A stretch of 64,000 nucleotides of DNA from Planctomycetota bacterium (GTDB taxonomy: Bacteria > Planctomycetota > PLA2 > JAEUHO01), in NCBI GenBank assembly GCA_029259775.1, contig JAJDEN010000012.1:62001-126000 (forward strand), written 5' to 3'. The notes below the pieces were generated by a model. That model had not been told where the DNA came from. It was given only the letters and a program-made list of their open reading frames with translations, and made no database searches. Shown in pieces: positions 48,015-59,330 of this stretch. Made by a program: the position numbers and the translations under genes. Numbering within the stretch: position 1 is the first letter of the stretch; every line of letters begins with the position of its first letter.

Positions 48015-48545
48015 GTGCAGTCGTCGTCACCCCAGATCCGTCTCGTCGCCATGGACGTGGACGGCACCCTCACCGACGGGATGGTCACCATCCACACGGG
48101 CGGGGAGGAACAGCAGACCTTCAGCACGAAGGACGGAGCCGGCATCAAGCTGCTGCCTGGCGTCGGGATCATGCCCGTCATCATCAGCGGGCGCTCATCT
48201 CCAGCCACGGCGCAACGCGCCGAAGAGCTCGGCATCGATGAGGTCGTGCAGGGCGTCGAGGACAAGGCCGAAGCCTTCGAGAAGATCTGCGAGTACTTCG
48301 GCGTGAAGCTCGAGGAGGCCGCCTTCATCGGCGACGACCTCAGCGACCTGCCTGCCATGTTGCTCGCGGGCTACAGCGCAGCGCCGTCTGACGCGGCCCC
48401 CGAGGTTCGCGCCGCCGCGACGTTCACATCTGACCTGCCGGGCGGCGCGGGCGCCGTGCGGCAGTCGATCGAGGACATGCTCAAGCGCATGGGCGTATGG
48501 CAGGACATCCTCGAGAGCCTGGGTCTTCCTGGGACGCCTGCATGA
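48015..48545 (+). CDS. kdsC: 3-deoxy-D-manno-octulosonate 8-phosphate phosphatase (KdsC-like)
   Basis: A 176-residue HAD phosphatase without a cap domain, the size of KdsC. Motif I is MDVDGTLTDG, motif II VIISGRSS, the Lys motif follows, and motif IV is GDDLSDLPAM. KdsC dephosphorylates Kdo-8-phosphate for the LPS inner core. The GTG start follows AGGGAGAG. The TGA overlaps the ATG of the next gene, giving a kdsC - LptC/OstA-like - tatA operon, an order related to the usual kdsC-lptC-lptA. Confidence 0.85.
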   Translation: MQSSSPQIRLVAMDVDGTLTDGMVTIHTGGEEQQTFSTKDGAGIKLLPGVGIMPVIISGRSSPATAQRAEELGIDEVVQGVEDKAEAFEKICEYFGVKLEEAAFIGDDLSDLPAMLLAGYSAAPSDAAPEVRAAATFTSDLPGGAGAVRQSIEDMLKRMGVWQDILESLGLPGTPA

Positions 48546-51500
48546 AACGCGTCTTCCTCTTCCTCCTGGTCGCCGGCGCGAGCGTCACCGGACTGGTGAT
48601 GTACGGCGGCGGTCTGGAGGGACCGCAGAGCGGACGCCCCGATCCCGTGGTCCGAGAGACCACGGCACGGCCCGGGACCGGCCCCAAGATCGACATGCCG
48701 GAAGCCGACATCACCGGCATCACGGGCATCACCCAGCCGGCGCCGCCGCGCGCGATCGTCTGGCACGACCGCCTCTCGGACGAGCGCATTGAGATTGCGA
48801 CGTTCACAGCCTGGCGTTTCCGCGCCAAGGACGCCAAGCCGCTGCGCACGATGGACGACGAGAAGCAGGGCGTCCTCTGCCACGACGTCGTGTTCCTCCT
48901 CTACCGCGAGCCGCGCACGCGCGGCGAAGCTCTCGCGCTCGCTCGCAACGAGGACGGCGCCTACGACGCACTGCTGCATCAGAGCTTCACAGCCAAGGAA
49001 GCCCGCGTCTCCGGACGGCTCGGCGAGGTTCTCGCGCGGCGGCGCCCAGGCCAGGAGGAACGCTCCCTCGGCGACACGCTGCTGCGCCTCAGCAAGAACG
49101 TCGTGATCATCGATCGCGATCAAGGCCTCGACATCCGCGGCGAGGATGTGCGAGTCTGGCCCGAACAAGAGCACGCCAAGGGCATCGGCGCGTTCACGCT
49201 GGTGCACGAGGCGCTCACGCTTCGCGGCAACGGCCTGGACATGCAGCGCGACAAGGCCAAGGGCTGGGGCCGCATCACGATCACCAAGGACACGCTCCTC
49301 CAGATCAAGGCGGCCGGCCGCGACAAGAACGGCAAGCCGATCTTCGACTTCGGCCCCGGCGACTTCCGCCCGACCAACATCTCTTCGGATCGCGGCGCGG
49401 TGTTCGTCCGGCAAGAGAGCCGCCGCGAGACCGCGCTGACCATCACATTCAAGAACGGCCTGACCGCCGTGCAGGAGGGCGGCCGCTCCCTCGAAGCCGG
49501 ACGCGCCGAGCTCGTCGCGGTGCAGAAGGGCGCACCGGCGCTGCGTAAGAAGAGCCGCTGGGAGCTCCAGCACTTCCACGCCGGAAAGCACGTCGAGCTC
49601 GCCTACCCGGGGCGCACCAGCAAGGGCGCCGAGTACCTGACGTCAGCCTCCGCCGACCGCCTCGTACACGACGTCCACGCGGAGGGACCGGCGGTCACGC
49701 AACTCCTCGGCGACATCCAGATCGTGCTGCGCGGGCAGATCCCCCTGCTTGCGCCCAGCGGGCGCATGATCCTCACGTGCCGGGACCGCGCCTCCATCGG
49801 GCCGCTCCTGGCCGGTACGGCGACAGGCGGTCTCGATCCGGAAAAGCTGCAGCTCATCAGCCTCCGGGGCTTGGCCAGCATCGAACGCGACGCGGCCGGC
49901 CCCCAGCGCGAGCACGATGTGCTCGAGGCCGACGCCATCGATCTGGTGGTGCGGCCCGACGAGAGCGAGCCCGGCACGGATGGGGCTGCCATCGCGGAGT
50001 CACGCATGACGGCCGTACACTTCGCCGCGCTCGGCAACGTACGCATCGGCGGCACGCGCATCCGCGGCGCGACGCACCGCCTCATCGCGGACGACCTGCA
50101 CACAGAGCGTCCGCACATCACGGCGGAAGGCGCTGGCACGCGCTTCGAGTTCCCTGAGCTCGGCTCACGGCAGCGCCTACTCGGCCCCGACACCGGAAAG
50201 TCCGCAAGTGACGAGAGCGGGGCGGTCGGCGAGGCCACGCCGGCCTCCGGACGCTGGGTGCTCAACCGCCTGCTGGCCCGCGGCGACGTTGACATCAGCA
50301 CGAGCTTGGGCGGGCCCGCCGTCGGCATTCCGACCCATCTCACGGGCGACGAGGTCAGCTACGACCGCATCTCCCGCCGCGCCCGCCTCATGGCAACCGG
50401 TCCGGCGCCGGCCCGTATCGCGTGGGGCGCCTCGCGCACCCAGACCAACAGCGTCGAGACGCGTGAGCTCATGCTGGATCGATCCGCGGGGCGCATCACG
50501 GCGAAGGGTGCCGTACGCGGCGAGCTCTACGTCGCACGCAAGGGCGGGCGGCAAGCCGCGTTGCCGATGCCCGCGAAGTTCTCCGGCGATCGTCTCCGCG
50601 GCGGCGCCCTCAGCGTCGCGACCGACGAACGGATCGACATCCGCATCCTTCGCAGCGGCACGTCCACGACGCCGCAAGCAGGCCAAGAGCAGGTCATCCG
50701 CATCGCCGGGCCCGTCACGACGGAGCTGCGCTCGGCCGAACGGGTCGTCGACCGCATGCGCTCCGCCTCGCTCGAGGTGGCGCTGGTCTTCCTGCCCCCG
50801 GCTGACGCGGCGCCCACGGTCTCCGCACCGAACGCACGCGCCGCCGCCTCCGGACCTCGCACACGCGAGAGCGCGCCGCTGCCGCCGCCGGGGACGCTGG
50901 ACCGATTCGATGTCCGCGCCGGCGCCGTGCGCATCGACCTCAAGGACGGCGACGTCTCGCGCGTCGAAGGCACGGGCGGTGTCGATCTCAAGAGCCGCGA
51001 CGGCCACGTGCGTGGCGATCGCATCACCTACGAAGACGCCACCGGTCGCGTCGACGTGCATGGCACGCGCCGGCATCCGGCGGTTGCCCTGCTGGGCGCC
51101 ACGGATCAGCGCAGCGAGGTCCAAGCCGAGCGATTGGCGCTCCAGATCGTTGACGGCGCGCCTTCCCGGCTCGAGGCCCACGCCCCGACCGGCCAGACGA
51201 GCGATGTCCACCTCTACCGCGACGTGCCCGCCAAGCCGGGCCATGTGGAGTGGTTCAAGGTCACCTACGAGGGTGCCGTGGTCATCACGCACAGCGAGCT
51301 CACCGCGGGCCGCGTCATGGTCGTCCGCCGCCTGCGCAAGGGCCGCGCGGCAGCTTGGAGCGCCCCGTCCATTCTCCGCGCCCCGACGCTCCGTGTGACT
51401 GGTCAGCGCCTGCTCTCGACCCAGGCAGGCGAGCGCAAGATCCTCCGGATCATCGCGCAGGGCCGCGCGGGCACCACCCAGCGGCACAACGAGGCGCACT

Positions 51501-51766
51501 TTCAGTCCGGGGCGGGCAGGAACCTCGTCCAAGTCTGGGGCCACAGGTTCGACTTCGATGTCGTGAAGAGCCGTGCGGAGCTGACCGGTACGCCCCAGCG
51601 CGACGTCACCATGAAGAAGGGCGCCGGGCTGCACAGCTCCTACACGAACGTGACGATCGATATGGAGACGAACTTGCCGGTGTACATCTCCGGCAGCCGT
51701 ATCCTGTGGAGGCCCCCGCAGAACCGGAAGCCGCCGGCGATGCCGAAGCCGCAAGAGGACCGATGA
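48542..51766 (+). CDS. Very large LptC/OstA-like LPS-transport protein
   Basis: Coupled to kdsC (ATGA). The 1074-residue protein has one N-terminal hydrophobic segment (VFLFLLVAGASVTGLVMYGGG), as in LptC, and then a long beta-rich periplasmic part. The region VEGTGGVDLKSRDGHVRGDRITYEDATGRVDVHGTRR near residues 800-840 is typical OstA/LptA beta-jellyroll sequence; similar alternating motifs occur throughout. LptC and LptA are each only about 190 residues, so this may be an extended one-piece bridge. That function is inferred from position and fold; no LptB/F/G gene is present. Confidence 0.65.
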   Translation: MKRVFLFLLVAGASVTGLVMYGGGLEGPQSGRPDPVVRETTARPGTGPKIDMPEADITGITGITQPAPPRAIVWHDRLSDERIEIATFTAWRFRAKDAKPLRTMDDEKQGVLCHDVVFLLYREPRTRGEALALARNEDGAYDALLHQSFTAKEARVSGRLGEVLARRRPGQEERSLGDTLLRLSKNVVIIDRDQGLDIRGEDVRVWPEQEHAKGIGAFTLVHEALTLRGNGLDMQRDKAKGWGRITITKDTLLQIKAAGRDKNGKPIFDFGPGDFRPTNISSDRGAVFVRQESRRETALTITFKNGLTAVQEGGRSLEAGRAELVAVQKGAPALRKKSRWELQHFHAGKHVELAYPGRTSKGAEYLTSASADRLVHDVHAEGPAVTQLLGDIQIVLRGQIPLLAPSGRMILTCRDRASIGPLLAGTATGGLDPEKLQLISLRGLASIERDAAGPQREHDVLEADAIDLVVRPDESEPGTDGAAIAESRMTAVHFAALGNVRIGGTRIRGATHRLIADDLHTERPHITAEGAGTRFEFPELGSRQRLLGPDTGKSASDESGAVGEATPASGRWVLNRLLARGDVDISTSLGGPAVGIPTHLTGDEVSYDRISRRARLMATGPAPARIAWGASRTQTNSVETRELMLDRSAGRITAKGAVRGELYVARKGGRQAALPMPAKFSGDRLRGGALSVATDERIDIRILRSGTSTTPQAGQEQVIRIAGPVTTELRSAERVVDRMRSASLEVALVFLPPADAAPTVSAPNARAAASGPRTRESAPLPPPGTLDRFDVRAGAVRIDLKDGDVSRVEGTGGVDLKSRDGHVRGDRITYEDATGRVDVHGTRRHPAVALLGATDQRSEVQAERLALQIVDGAPSRLEAHAPTGQTSDVHLYRDVPAKPGHVEWFKVTYEGAVVITHSELTAGRVMVVRRLRKGRAAAWSAPSILRAPTLRVTGQRLLSTQAGERKILRIIAQGRAGTTQRHNEAHFQSGAGRNLVQVWGHRFDFDVVKSRAELTGTPQRDVTMKKGAGLHSSYTNVTIDMETNLPVYISGSRILWRPPQNRKPPAMPKPQEDR

Positions 51767-52107
51767 CACTCGCCTTCATGACCTTCGGGTTTCTCGAGAT
51801 GCTCGTCATCGGAGTCGTAGCGCTGCTGGTCTTCGGCGGCAACCTGCCAGACGTGATGCGGTCCCTGGGGCAGGCCTACGGGAAGTTCCGCCACGGACTC
51901 CAGGAGTTCAGCCGGCCCGTGCGCGAAGAGATGCGTAAGGTCACGCAACTGCCGGACGAGCTGACGGTGCCGCGCGGTGACGACGAGGCCGTGCCTACGT
52001 ACCCCGAGTACGGAGACGACGAGGAGGAAGAAGACGAGACGGACGCTTCGCCGCCCTCGTCTTCTGCGTCATCGATGCCCGAGCTCGACGAACCGCCGCC
52101 CGTCTAG
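51763..52107 (+). CDS. tatA: Twin-arginine translocase TatA/TatB-like subunit
   Basis: The ATG at 51763 overlaps the previous stop. An N-terminal helix (FGFLEMLVIGVVALLVFGG) is followed by the TatA hinge and amphipathic helix (NLPDVMRSLGQAYGKFRHGLQEF), then an acidic, Ser/Pro-rich tail. The family forms the pore that exports folded Tat substrates. At 114 residues it is closer to TatA than TatB, but the two cannot be separated with confidence. tatC is not adjacent. Confidence 0.85.
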   Translation: MTLAFMTFGFLEMLVIGVVALLVFGGNLPDVMRSLGQAYGKFRHGLQEFSRPVREEMRKVTQLPDELTVPRGDDEAVPTYPEYGDDEEEEDETDASPPSSSASSMPELDEPPPV

Positions 52108-52120
52108 GCCCTGCGCCGCG

Positions 52121-52669
52121 CTACTCAGCGCCGTTCTCGCCCACGTCCGAACCGAGCTCCACCTGGATGCTCTCGTCGGCATCGTCGAACATCGACTGCC
52201 AACCCTGATCGGATGCAGCATCGACGACCTTCACGTGCTCGGAGATCATCTCCTTCACGGCTTCGGCGTCGGCGGCAAAGAAGAAGAGCGCCGACCCGAA
52301 GGCTTCCTTGAGCGCGCCGATGCACTCCCGCGTGGGGGGCTCAGCGACGGCGAAGGACCAACTGCGGCCGAAGCGGCCAACAGGCAGCACCTGGTACTGG
52401 AAGAGCGTGGCAGCTGACATGCCATCGAGGATCGTCTCGTCGTAGTCGTAGCCGACGAGAGGCAACACCGGCATCTGGTAGTGCCCAGCGATGACCTTGG
52501 CCAGCTCCCAAGGCGAGAGGTGGCCGGCGTCGACGACGGCATAGGCGAACGCCTCGTTGGCCTGGTAGGCCGACTCGGCAAGTTCGTCCGCCTGCTCCGC
52601 AGACAGGACACCCTGTCCGACGAGAACGTCGCGAAGACTCCGGCGATAAAAGCGCTCGTAGCGGTCCAT
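52121..52669 (-). CDS. Stand-alone MshEN / GspE N-terminal-domain protein
   Basis: The ATG at 52669 follows AAGGA. The 182-residue protein has the type II secretion/pilus ATPase N-terminal fold without the ATPase: RRSLRDVLVGQGVLSAEQADEL, then YAVVDAGHLSPWELAKVIAGHYQMPVLPL and LFQYQVLPVGRFG. MshEN domains of this type can bind cyclic di-GMP through RLGxxL-like motifs; here the corresponding text is SLRDVLVGQGVL, so binding is uncertain. It is downstream of gyrB, separated by a leader that contains element A. Confidence 0.75.
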   Translation of the reverse strand: MDRYERFYRRSLRDVLVGQGVLSAEQADELAESAYQANEAFAYAVVDAGHLSPWELAKVIAGHYQMPVLPLVGYDYDETILDGMSAATLFQYQVLPVGRFGRSWSFAVAEPPTRECIGALKEAFGSALFFFAADAEAVKEMISEHVKVVDAASDQGWQSMFDDADESIQVELGSDVGENGAE

Positions 52670-52740
52670 ACGCAATCCTTCCGGCGCACTATCGACCACG
52701 GATGGGCGCGGCATGAACGGGGTTCCCAGGCAGCCCTTCA

Positions 52741-52790
52741 CATTTCCGCAGCACCCCATTTTCTGGGCTTGGGGGGCCAGGGCGGCCGAA
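52741..52790 (-). repeat. Conserved 50-bp leader element, copy A
   Basis: On the minus strand this runs from TTCGGCCGCCCTGGC through CAGAAAATGGGG to GGAAATG, about 70 bp before the start of the MshEN gene. It is the counterpart of 44894-44943. In one frame both copies read LAxQxQKMGxCG, with several differences at third codon positions. Confidence 0.55.
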
Positions 52791-52849
52791 CTGGGGGCCC
52801 ATGCGGCGAGAGTCATCGGCCCAGCGCAGCGAGGAGATCGCCGCGCGCG

Positions 52850-55755
<2,906 letters not shown>

Positions 55756-55804
55756 TGTTCTCTCTTGGCCGTCTTCTGGGAGCGCTGTCTCTTAAGGGCG
55801 CTGT

Positions 55805-56935
55805 CTACTCGAGCGCCACGGGCATCACGACGTAGACGTAGCCGTCGCTGCCCGCGGGTGTGTCGGAGATCGTCGCAGGGGCCTTGGCGTCCGTGAACGC
55901 AAACCGGATCTCGGCCGCCGGGTCCATGATCTTCAGCGCGTCCTGGATGAAGACGGGGTTGAAGCCGATGCGCGACGGCGGCCCGTCGTACTGGACCGGG
56001 ACCTCGATCTCGGCCTGGCCCACTTCCATCGCCCGGCTCTTGATGGTGACGGCGTCGGGATCAATCAGGAACTCCACCGAAAGGGCGTCCCTCGTCGTCA
56101 TGAGCGATGCCCGTCGCAGCCCCGCCGCCAGATCAGCCACCACCGCCTTGAAGTGGTGCTTGGGGGCCTTCGGAATAACGTCCTCGTAGGCCGGGAACGT
56201 CCCATCGATCAGGCGCGAGACCACAAGCGCCCCACCGGCCCGGAAGAGCACCTGACGGTCCTCGACGGCTATCGACACGTCGCCCCCGTCGGCATCCGCC
56301 ACGCGGGCGCCCAGGACCCTCTCGAGCAGACCCAGCCCCTTCGGCCCCACGATGACCTTGATGTCCCGCGCCGCCTTCGTGTCGAGGTCGCCTCTGGCCC
56401 GCGCGAGGCGGCGCCCATCCGTGGCTACGAGCTCGATGCTCTTGCCGCTGATGTTCATGAGCACACCGTGCAATGCGAAGCGGCCCGCCTCGGTCGCTGC
56501 CGCGAACCGGGTACGGCGGATCATGTTGCGCAGGAGATCCGCAGGGATCGTCGCTGCCGCTGCGTCGGGGAAGAACGGCAGCCGCGCAAACTGCTCGATG
56601 TCCTCGCCGCGAACGCTGAAGTGACTGCGGCCCGTGTCGACAGCCAGGTTGCCGCCCGTCTCTTCGAGGGTGGTCTCGTCCTCATCGACCTCACGCACGA
56701 TCGAAAGAAGCCGGCTCGCCGGCACGACCAACGACCCCTCTTCGGAGACCGAGGCTTCTCCGAGATGGAACCGGATGCCTACGTCCAGATCGGTCGCCTC
56801 GAGGCTTACGCCTGTGGTGCTGTCAGCTCGGAGCGCGACGCATTCCAAGATGGGCTTCGGGCTCTTGGATGCCGCAACGTGCGCACCGTGACCGATGCCT
56901 TCCATCAGGGACTGGGTAGGGAGGGTGACCTTCAT
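55805..56935 (-). CDS. dnaN: DNA polymerase III beta sliding clamp
   Basis: The 376-residue protein has the normal length and three-domain layout of the clamp, which encircles DNA and tethers polymerase. MKVTLPTQSLMEGI at the start, VPASRLLSIVRE, SIELVATDGRRLARA in the middle and the C-terminal GYVYVVMPVALE correspond to conserved clamp sequences. The gene is separated from dnaA by an unusually long 585-bp gap and is 49 bp from the DciA-like gene. Confidence 0.95.
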   Translation of the reverse strand: MKVTLPTQSLMEGIGHGAHVAASKSPKPILECVALRADSTTGVSLEATDLDVGIRFHLGEASVSEEGSLVVPASRLLSIVREVDEDETTLEETGGNLAVDTGRSHFSVRGEDIEQFARLPFFPDAAAATIPADLLRNMIRRTRFAAATEAGRFALHGVLMNISGKSIELVATDGRRLARARGDLDTKAARDIKVIVGPKGLGLLERVLGARVADADGGDVSIAVEDRQVLFRAGGALVVSRLIDGTFPAYEDVIPKAPKHHFKAVVADLAAGLRRASLMTTRDALSVEFLIDPDAVTIKSRAMEVGQAEIEVPVQYDGPPSRIGFNPVFIQDALKIMDPAAEIRFAFTDAKAPATISDTPAGSDGYVYVVMPVALE

Positions 56936-57520
56936 GGAGACCGTCTCTCCTGGCTTGCGTCAGGGCTGTGCTTCTAGGAAGGAACTCGTCTAGATAGCTT
57001 CTCGTCGAGCTCTTCTCACAAGGGCCTTGGGTGCTACGTCCTGAGGTGGGTCCTGACGCTTGCCCCTCATGGCCTTCTTATGAACTCTAGAAGAATTGAA
57101 ATTGATCGTAGTAGTAGCCGTATGGGAGCCTGTCGCATTCGCGACTCCCTGCCCGGCCGCGCTGCGGGAACGTGTTGGAAAACAAGAACTTAGGCCGATT
57201 GTGCGGACGTGGAAAGTGCTCGGGATTCCGGTCCATATTGTACGGATCGGGCACCCCGAAACGGAGTGTTTTCAACGTTGTCGAGGGGGCTGTGAGAGGC
57301 TCGTTTCCCACGCCCCGGGCACCACTCGGAAGACTGCCCACGCGGCCCCAGGCTGCCTGCCCCGGCTTCCCACAGGAATGCGACATGGCCTGGGGACCAG
57401 CACCCTCGACGAGATTGTGGAAGAACGTTGGGGTATGCCGGTAAGTCGCTGTCAAAGCAGCACTTCGGGTCCTATGGGCGTTGTGGAATCAGCGGGGGCC
57501 AGGAGCCACGGCGCGCCGGC
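56936..57520. other. dnaA-dnaN intergenic region, candidate replication origin
   Basis: This 585-bp gap contains several sites with the TTCCACA core of DnaA boxes on the minus strand: TTGTGGAAG at 57415-57423 and TTGTGGAAT at 57481-57489 (plus-strand reading), and looser ones (TTTCCACG near 57210, TTCCCACA near 57368). A relatively AT-rich tract (about 57073-57115) could serve as the unwinding element. Origins lie here in many bacteria. Open frames in this gap look random. Confidence 0.45.
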
Positions 57521-58993
57521 CTAGCTGTCCTCGCGCAGGTTGCCGCCCAGCCGGTCCACCATGCGCTCCATCGAGGCAGCGAAGGCGGGGTCGGTCTTGT
57601 AGCGGTTCTCCACCTGGCGGACGGCGTAGAGGACCGTGGAGTGGTCCCTGCCGCCAAAGTGATCGCCCACCTCCTGGAGGCTGAGTCGCGTGAGCTTCCG
57701 GGCGATGAACATGATCACTTGCCGCGGCTCGGAGATGCTGCGGCCGCGGCGCTTGGAGCGGAGGTCGGAGGCCTTCACCTGGTAGCGGTCGCAGACCAGC
57801 TGGGTGATCTTGTCGAGGGTCACGCCCATGCCCGCAGGCTGGAGGTTCTGCTTCAGGGCGGCCGCTGCGAGCTTGAGGCTGATCGGCGTGCCGGTGACGT
57901 CGGCGTACGCCTTCGAGCTGAGCAAGGCGCCCTCGAGCTCCCGGATGTTGTTCCGGAAGTTGCTCGCGATGAACTCGACCACGTCGTTGCCGACGTCGAT
58001 GTGCATCAGCTCCGCCTTCCGGCGGACGATGGCCATGCGGGTCTCCATCTCAGGCTGCTCGAGCTGCGAGACCAGGCCCCAGGTGAAGCGTGAGACCAGG
58101 CGATCCTCGAGCGTCGGAATCTCGTTCGGCGCGGCATCCGAGGAGAGCACGATCTGGCGGTTGGACTGGTAGAGGCCGTTGAAGGTGTGGAAGAATTCCT
58201 CCTGGGTCCGCTCCTTGTCCTTGAGGAAATGGATGTCGTCGATGACGAGCAGGTGCACGTTCCGGAAGCGCGCGCGGAAGCTGTCCACGTCGTTGCGCTG
58301 CAGGCTGCGGACGAACTCGTTCGTGAACTCCTCGCACGAGAGGAAGCACACGCGATCCTGCGGGAAGCGCTGGAGAAACTCGTGGCAGACCGCGTGGAGC
58401 AGGTGCGTCTTGCCGAGCCCGACCGACCCGTGGATGAAGAGCGGGTTGTAGGCGCGGCCCGGATTCTGCGCGACGGCCCGTGCGCTGGCGTGGGCCACGC
58501 TATTCGACGGCCCGATGATGAAGTTGTCGAACGTGTAGAGCTCGTTCAGGCGCAGCGGCAGGTCGTCCGCTCCCGAACCAGCGAACGGCGCCGGGTAGGC
58601 CTCGCGGGCCCGCGCCGGCGGCGCGGTGTGCGCGCGCGGCGTGAGGGGTTCGGGGGCTCTCTCGTCATGCCCGGCGGAGCTCTCGGGGGCCCGCTCTGCG
58701 AGCGGCACCTCCGATCCCTCGGCCGCCTCGCTGACGATCTCGAAGGAGACCTGGGCGGGCGCATGCGCGACCGACTCGGCCGCTTCGCGGACCAGGTCGC
58801 TGAACTTGCTCTGGAACCAGACCTGGTAGAAGCGGTTCGGGAGCCCGACCACCAGGTGGTTCTCGGCCCACCGGATCAGGGACGCCCGCTCGAACCACGT
58901 CTGGTACTGGCGCTTGCTGATGCGCCCCCGTACCTGATCCATGACCCTGTCGAACTGTGTCTTCACGTCTTCGATCGCAACGCCGTCGCTCAT
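57521..58993 (-). CDS. dnaA: Chromosomal replication initiator DnaA
   Basis: I chose the ATG at 58993, after GGAGGGAAGGA, because MSDGVAIEDVKTQFDRVMDQ is a normal domain I opening; the frame is open 93 codons further. The 490-residue protein has domain I, a Pro/Ala-rich domain II, the AAA+ domain with Walker A HGSVGLGKTHLLHA and Walker B LLVIDDIHFL, and domain IV with the DnaA signature (EVGDHFGGRDHSTVLYAV). It melts the origin and loads helicase. A sigma-70 promoter is visible about 210 bp upstream. Confidence 0.97.
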   Translation of the reverse strand: MSDGVAIEDVKTQFDRVMDQVRGRISKRQYQTWFERASLIRWAENHLVVGLPNRFYQVWFQSKFSDLVREAAESVAHAPAQVSFEIVSEAAEGSEVPLAERAPESSAGHDERAPEPLTPRAHTAPPARAREAYPAPFAGSGADDLPLRLNELYTFDNFIIGPSNSVAHASARAVAQNPGRAYNPLFIHGSVGLGKTHLLHAVCHEFLQRFPQDRVCFLSCEEFTNEFVRSLQRNDVDSFRARFRNVHLLVIDDIHFLKDKERTQEEFFHTFNGLYQSNRQIVLSSDAAPNEIPTLEDRLVSRFTWGLVSQLEQPEMETRMAIVRRKAELMHIDVGNDVVEFIASNFRNNIRELEGALLSSKAYADVTGTPISLKLAAAALKQNLQPAGMGVTLDKITQLVCDRYQVKASDLRSKRRGRSISEPRQVIMFIARKLTRLSLQEVGDHFGGRDHSTVLYAVRQVENRYKTDPAFAASMERMVDRLGGNLREDS

Positions 58994-59330
58994 GCGCGCA
59001 ACGTCCTTCCCTCCGCACGGCATGGATCGGCACACGGAAAGCCGTGCGTCACCATGACTGCGCGTTGGACGACCCATGAACATCCCTCGTTGCTCACGGC
59101 TCGTCAGCCCCTCGCGACCTCGTCGGCGTGCTCTCGATGAACGACGCTGTCTTGCGACAGGGTCGGCTAGCGAAAGCTCGCTCCGTCTCCGTCGCGAAGG
59201 GGAGAAGGTACGCCCTTGAAAACGAAGCGTCAACGCACGATCTCGCACGCGCAATGCAAGCATGACGAACAACCTGTCTCACGAAGAGACCCGACAATGG
59301 GTTTTTCGAGCCGCCTTGCTTGCGTTTCGA
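58994..59330. other. dnaA upstream region
   Basis: About 340 bp between dnaA and the cysteine desulfurase gene, both minus strand. It holds the dnaA promoter (listed separately), a GCACGGC inverted repeat near 59020-59046 and a small GTCTC/GAGAC hairpin at about 59274-59289. I see no strong DnaA-box cluster and no gene. Confidence 0.5.
59205..59233 (-). promoter_or_regulatory. dnaA: Sigma-70-type promoter of dnaA
   Basis: On the minus strand TTGACG and TACCTT are separated by exactly 17 bp. Four or more of six positions match in each hexamer, with ideal spacing. The start site would be near 59198, giving a leader of about 205 nt before the dnaA ATG. Confidence 0.6.

Noticed and set aside
57096-57524. 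142-codon plus-strand open frame in the dnaA-dnaN gap
   Set aside because: Composition is irregular, there is no ribosome binding site or family resemblance, and it overlaps the likely origin region.
59274-59310. GTCTC/GAGAC hairpin followed by TTTTT on the plus strand
   Set aside because: Short stem, 12-nt gap to the T-run, and no plus-strand gene ends nearby.
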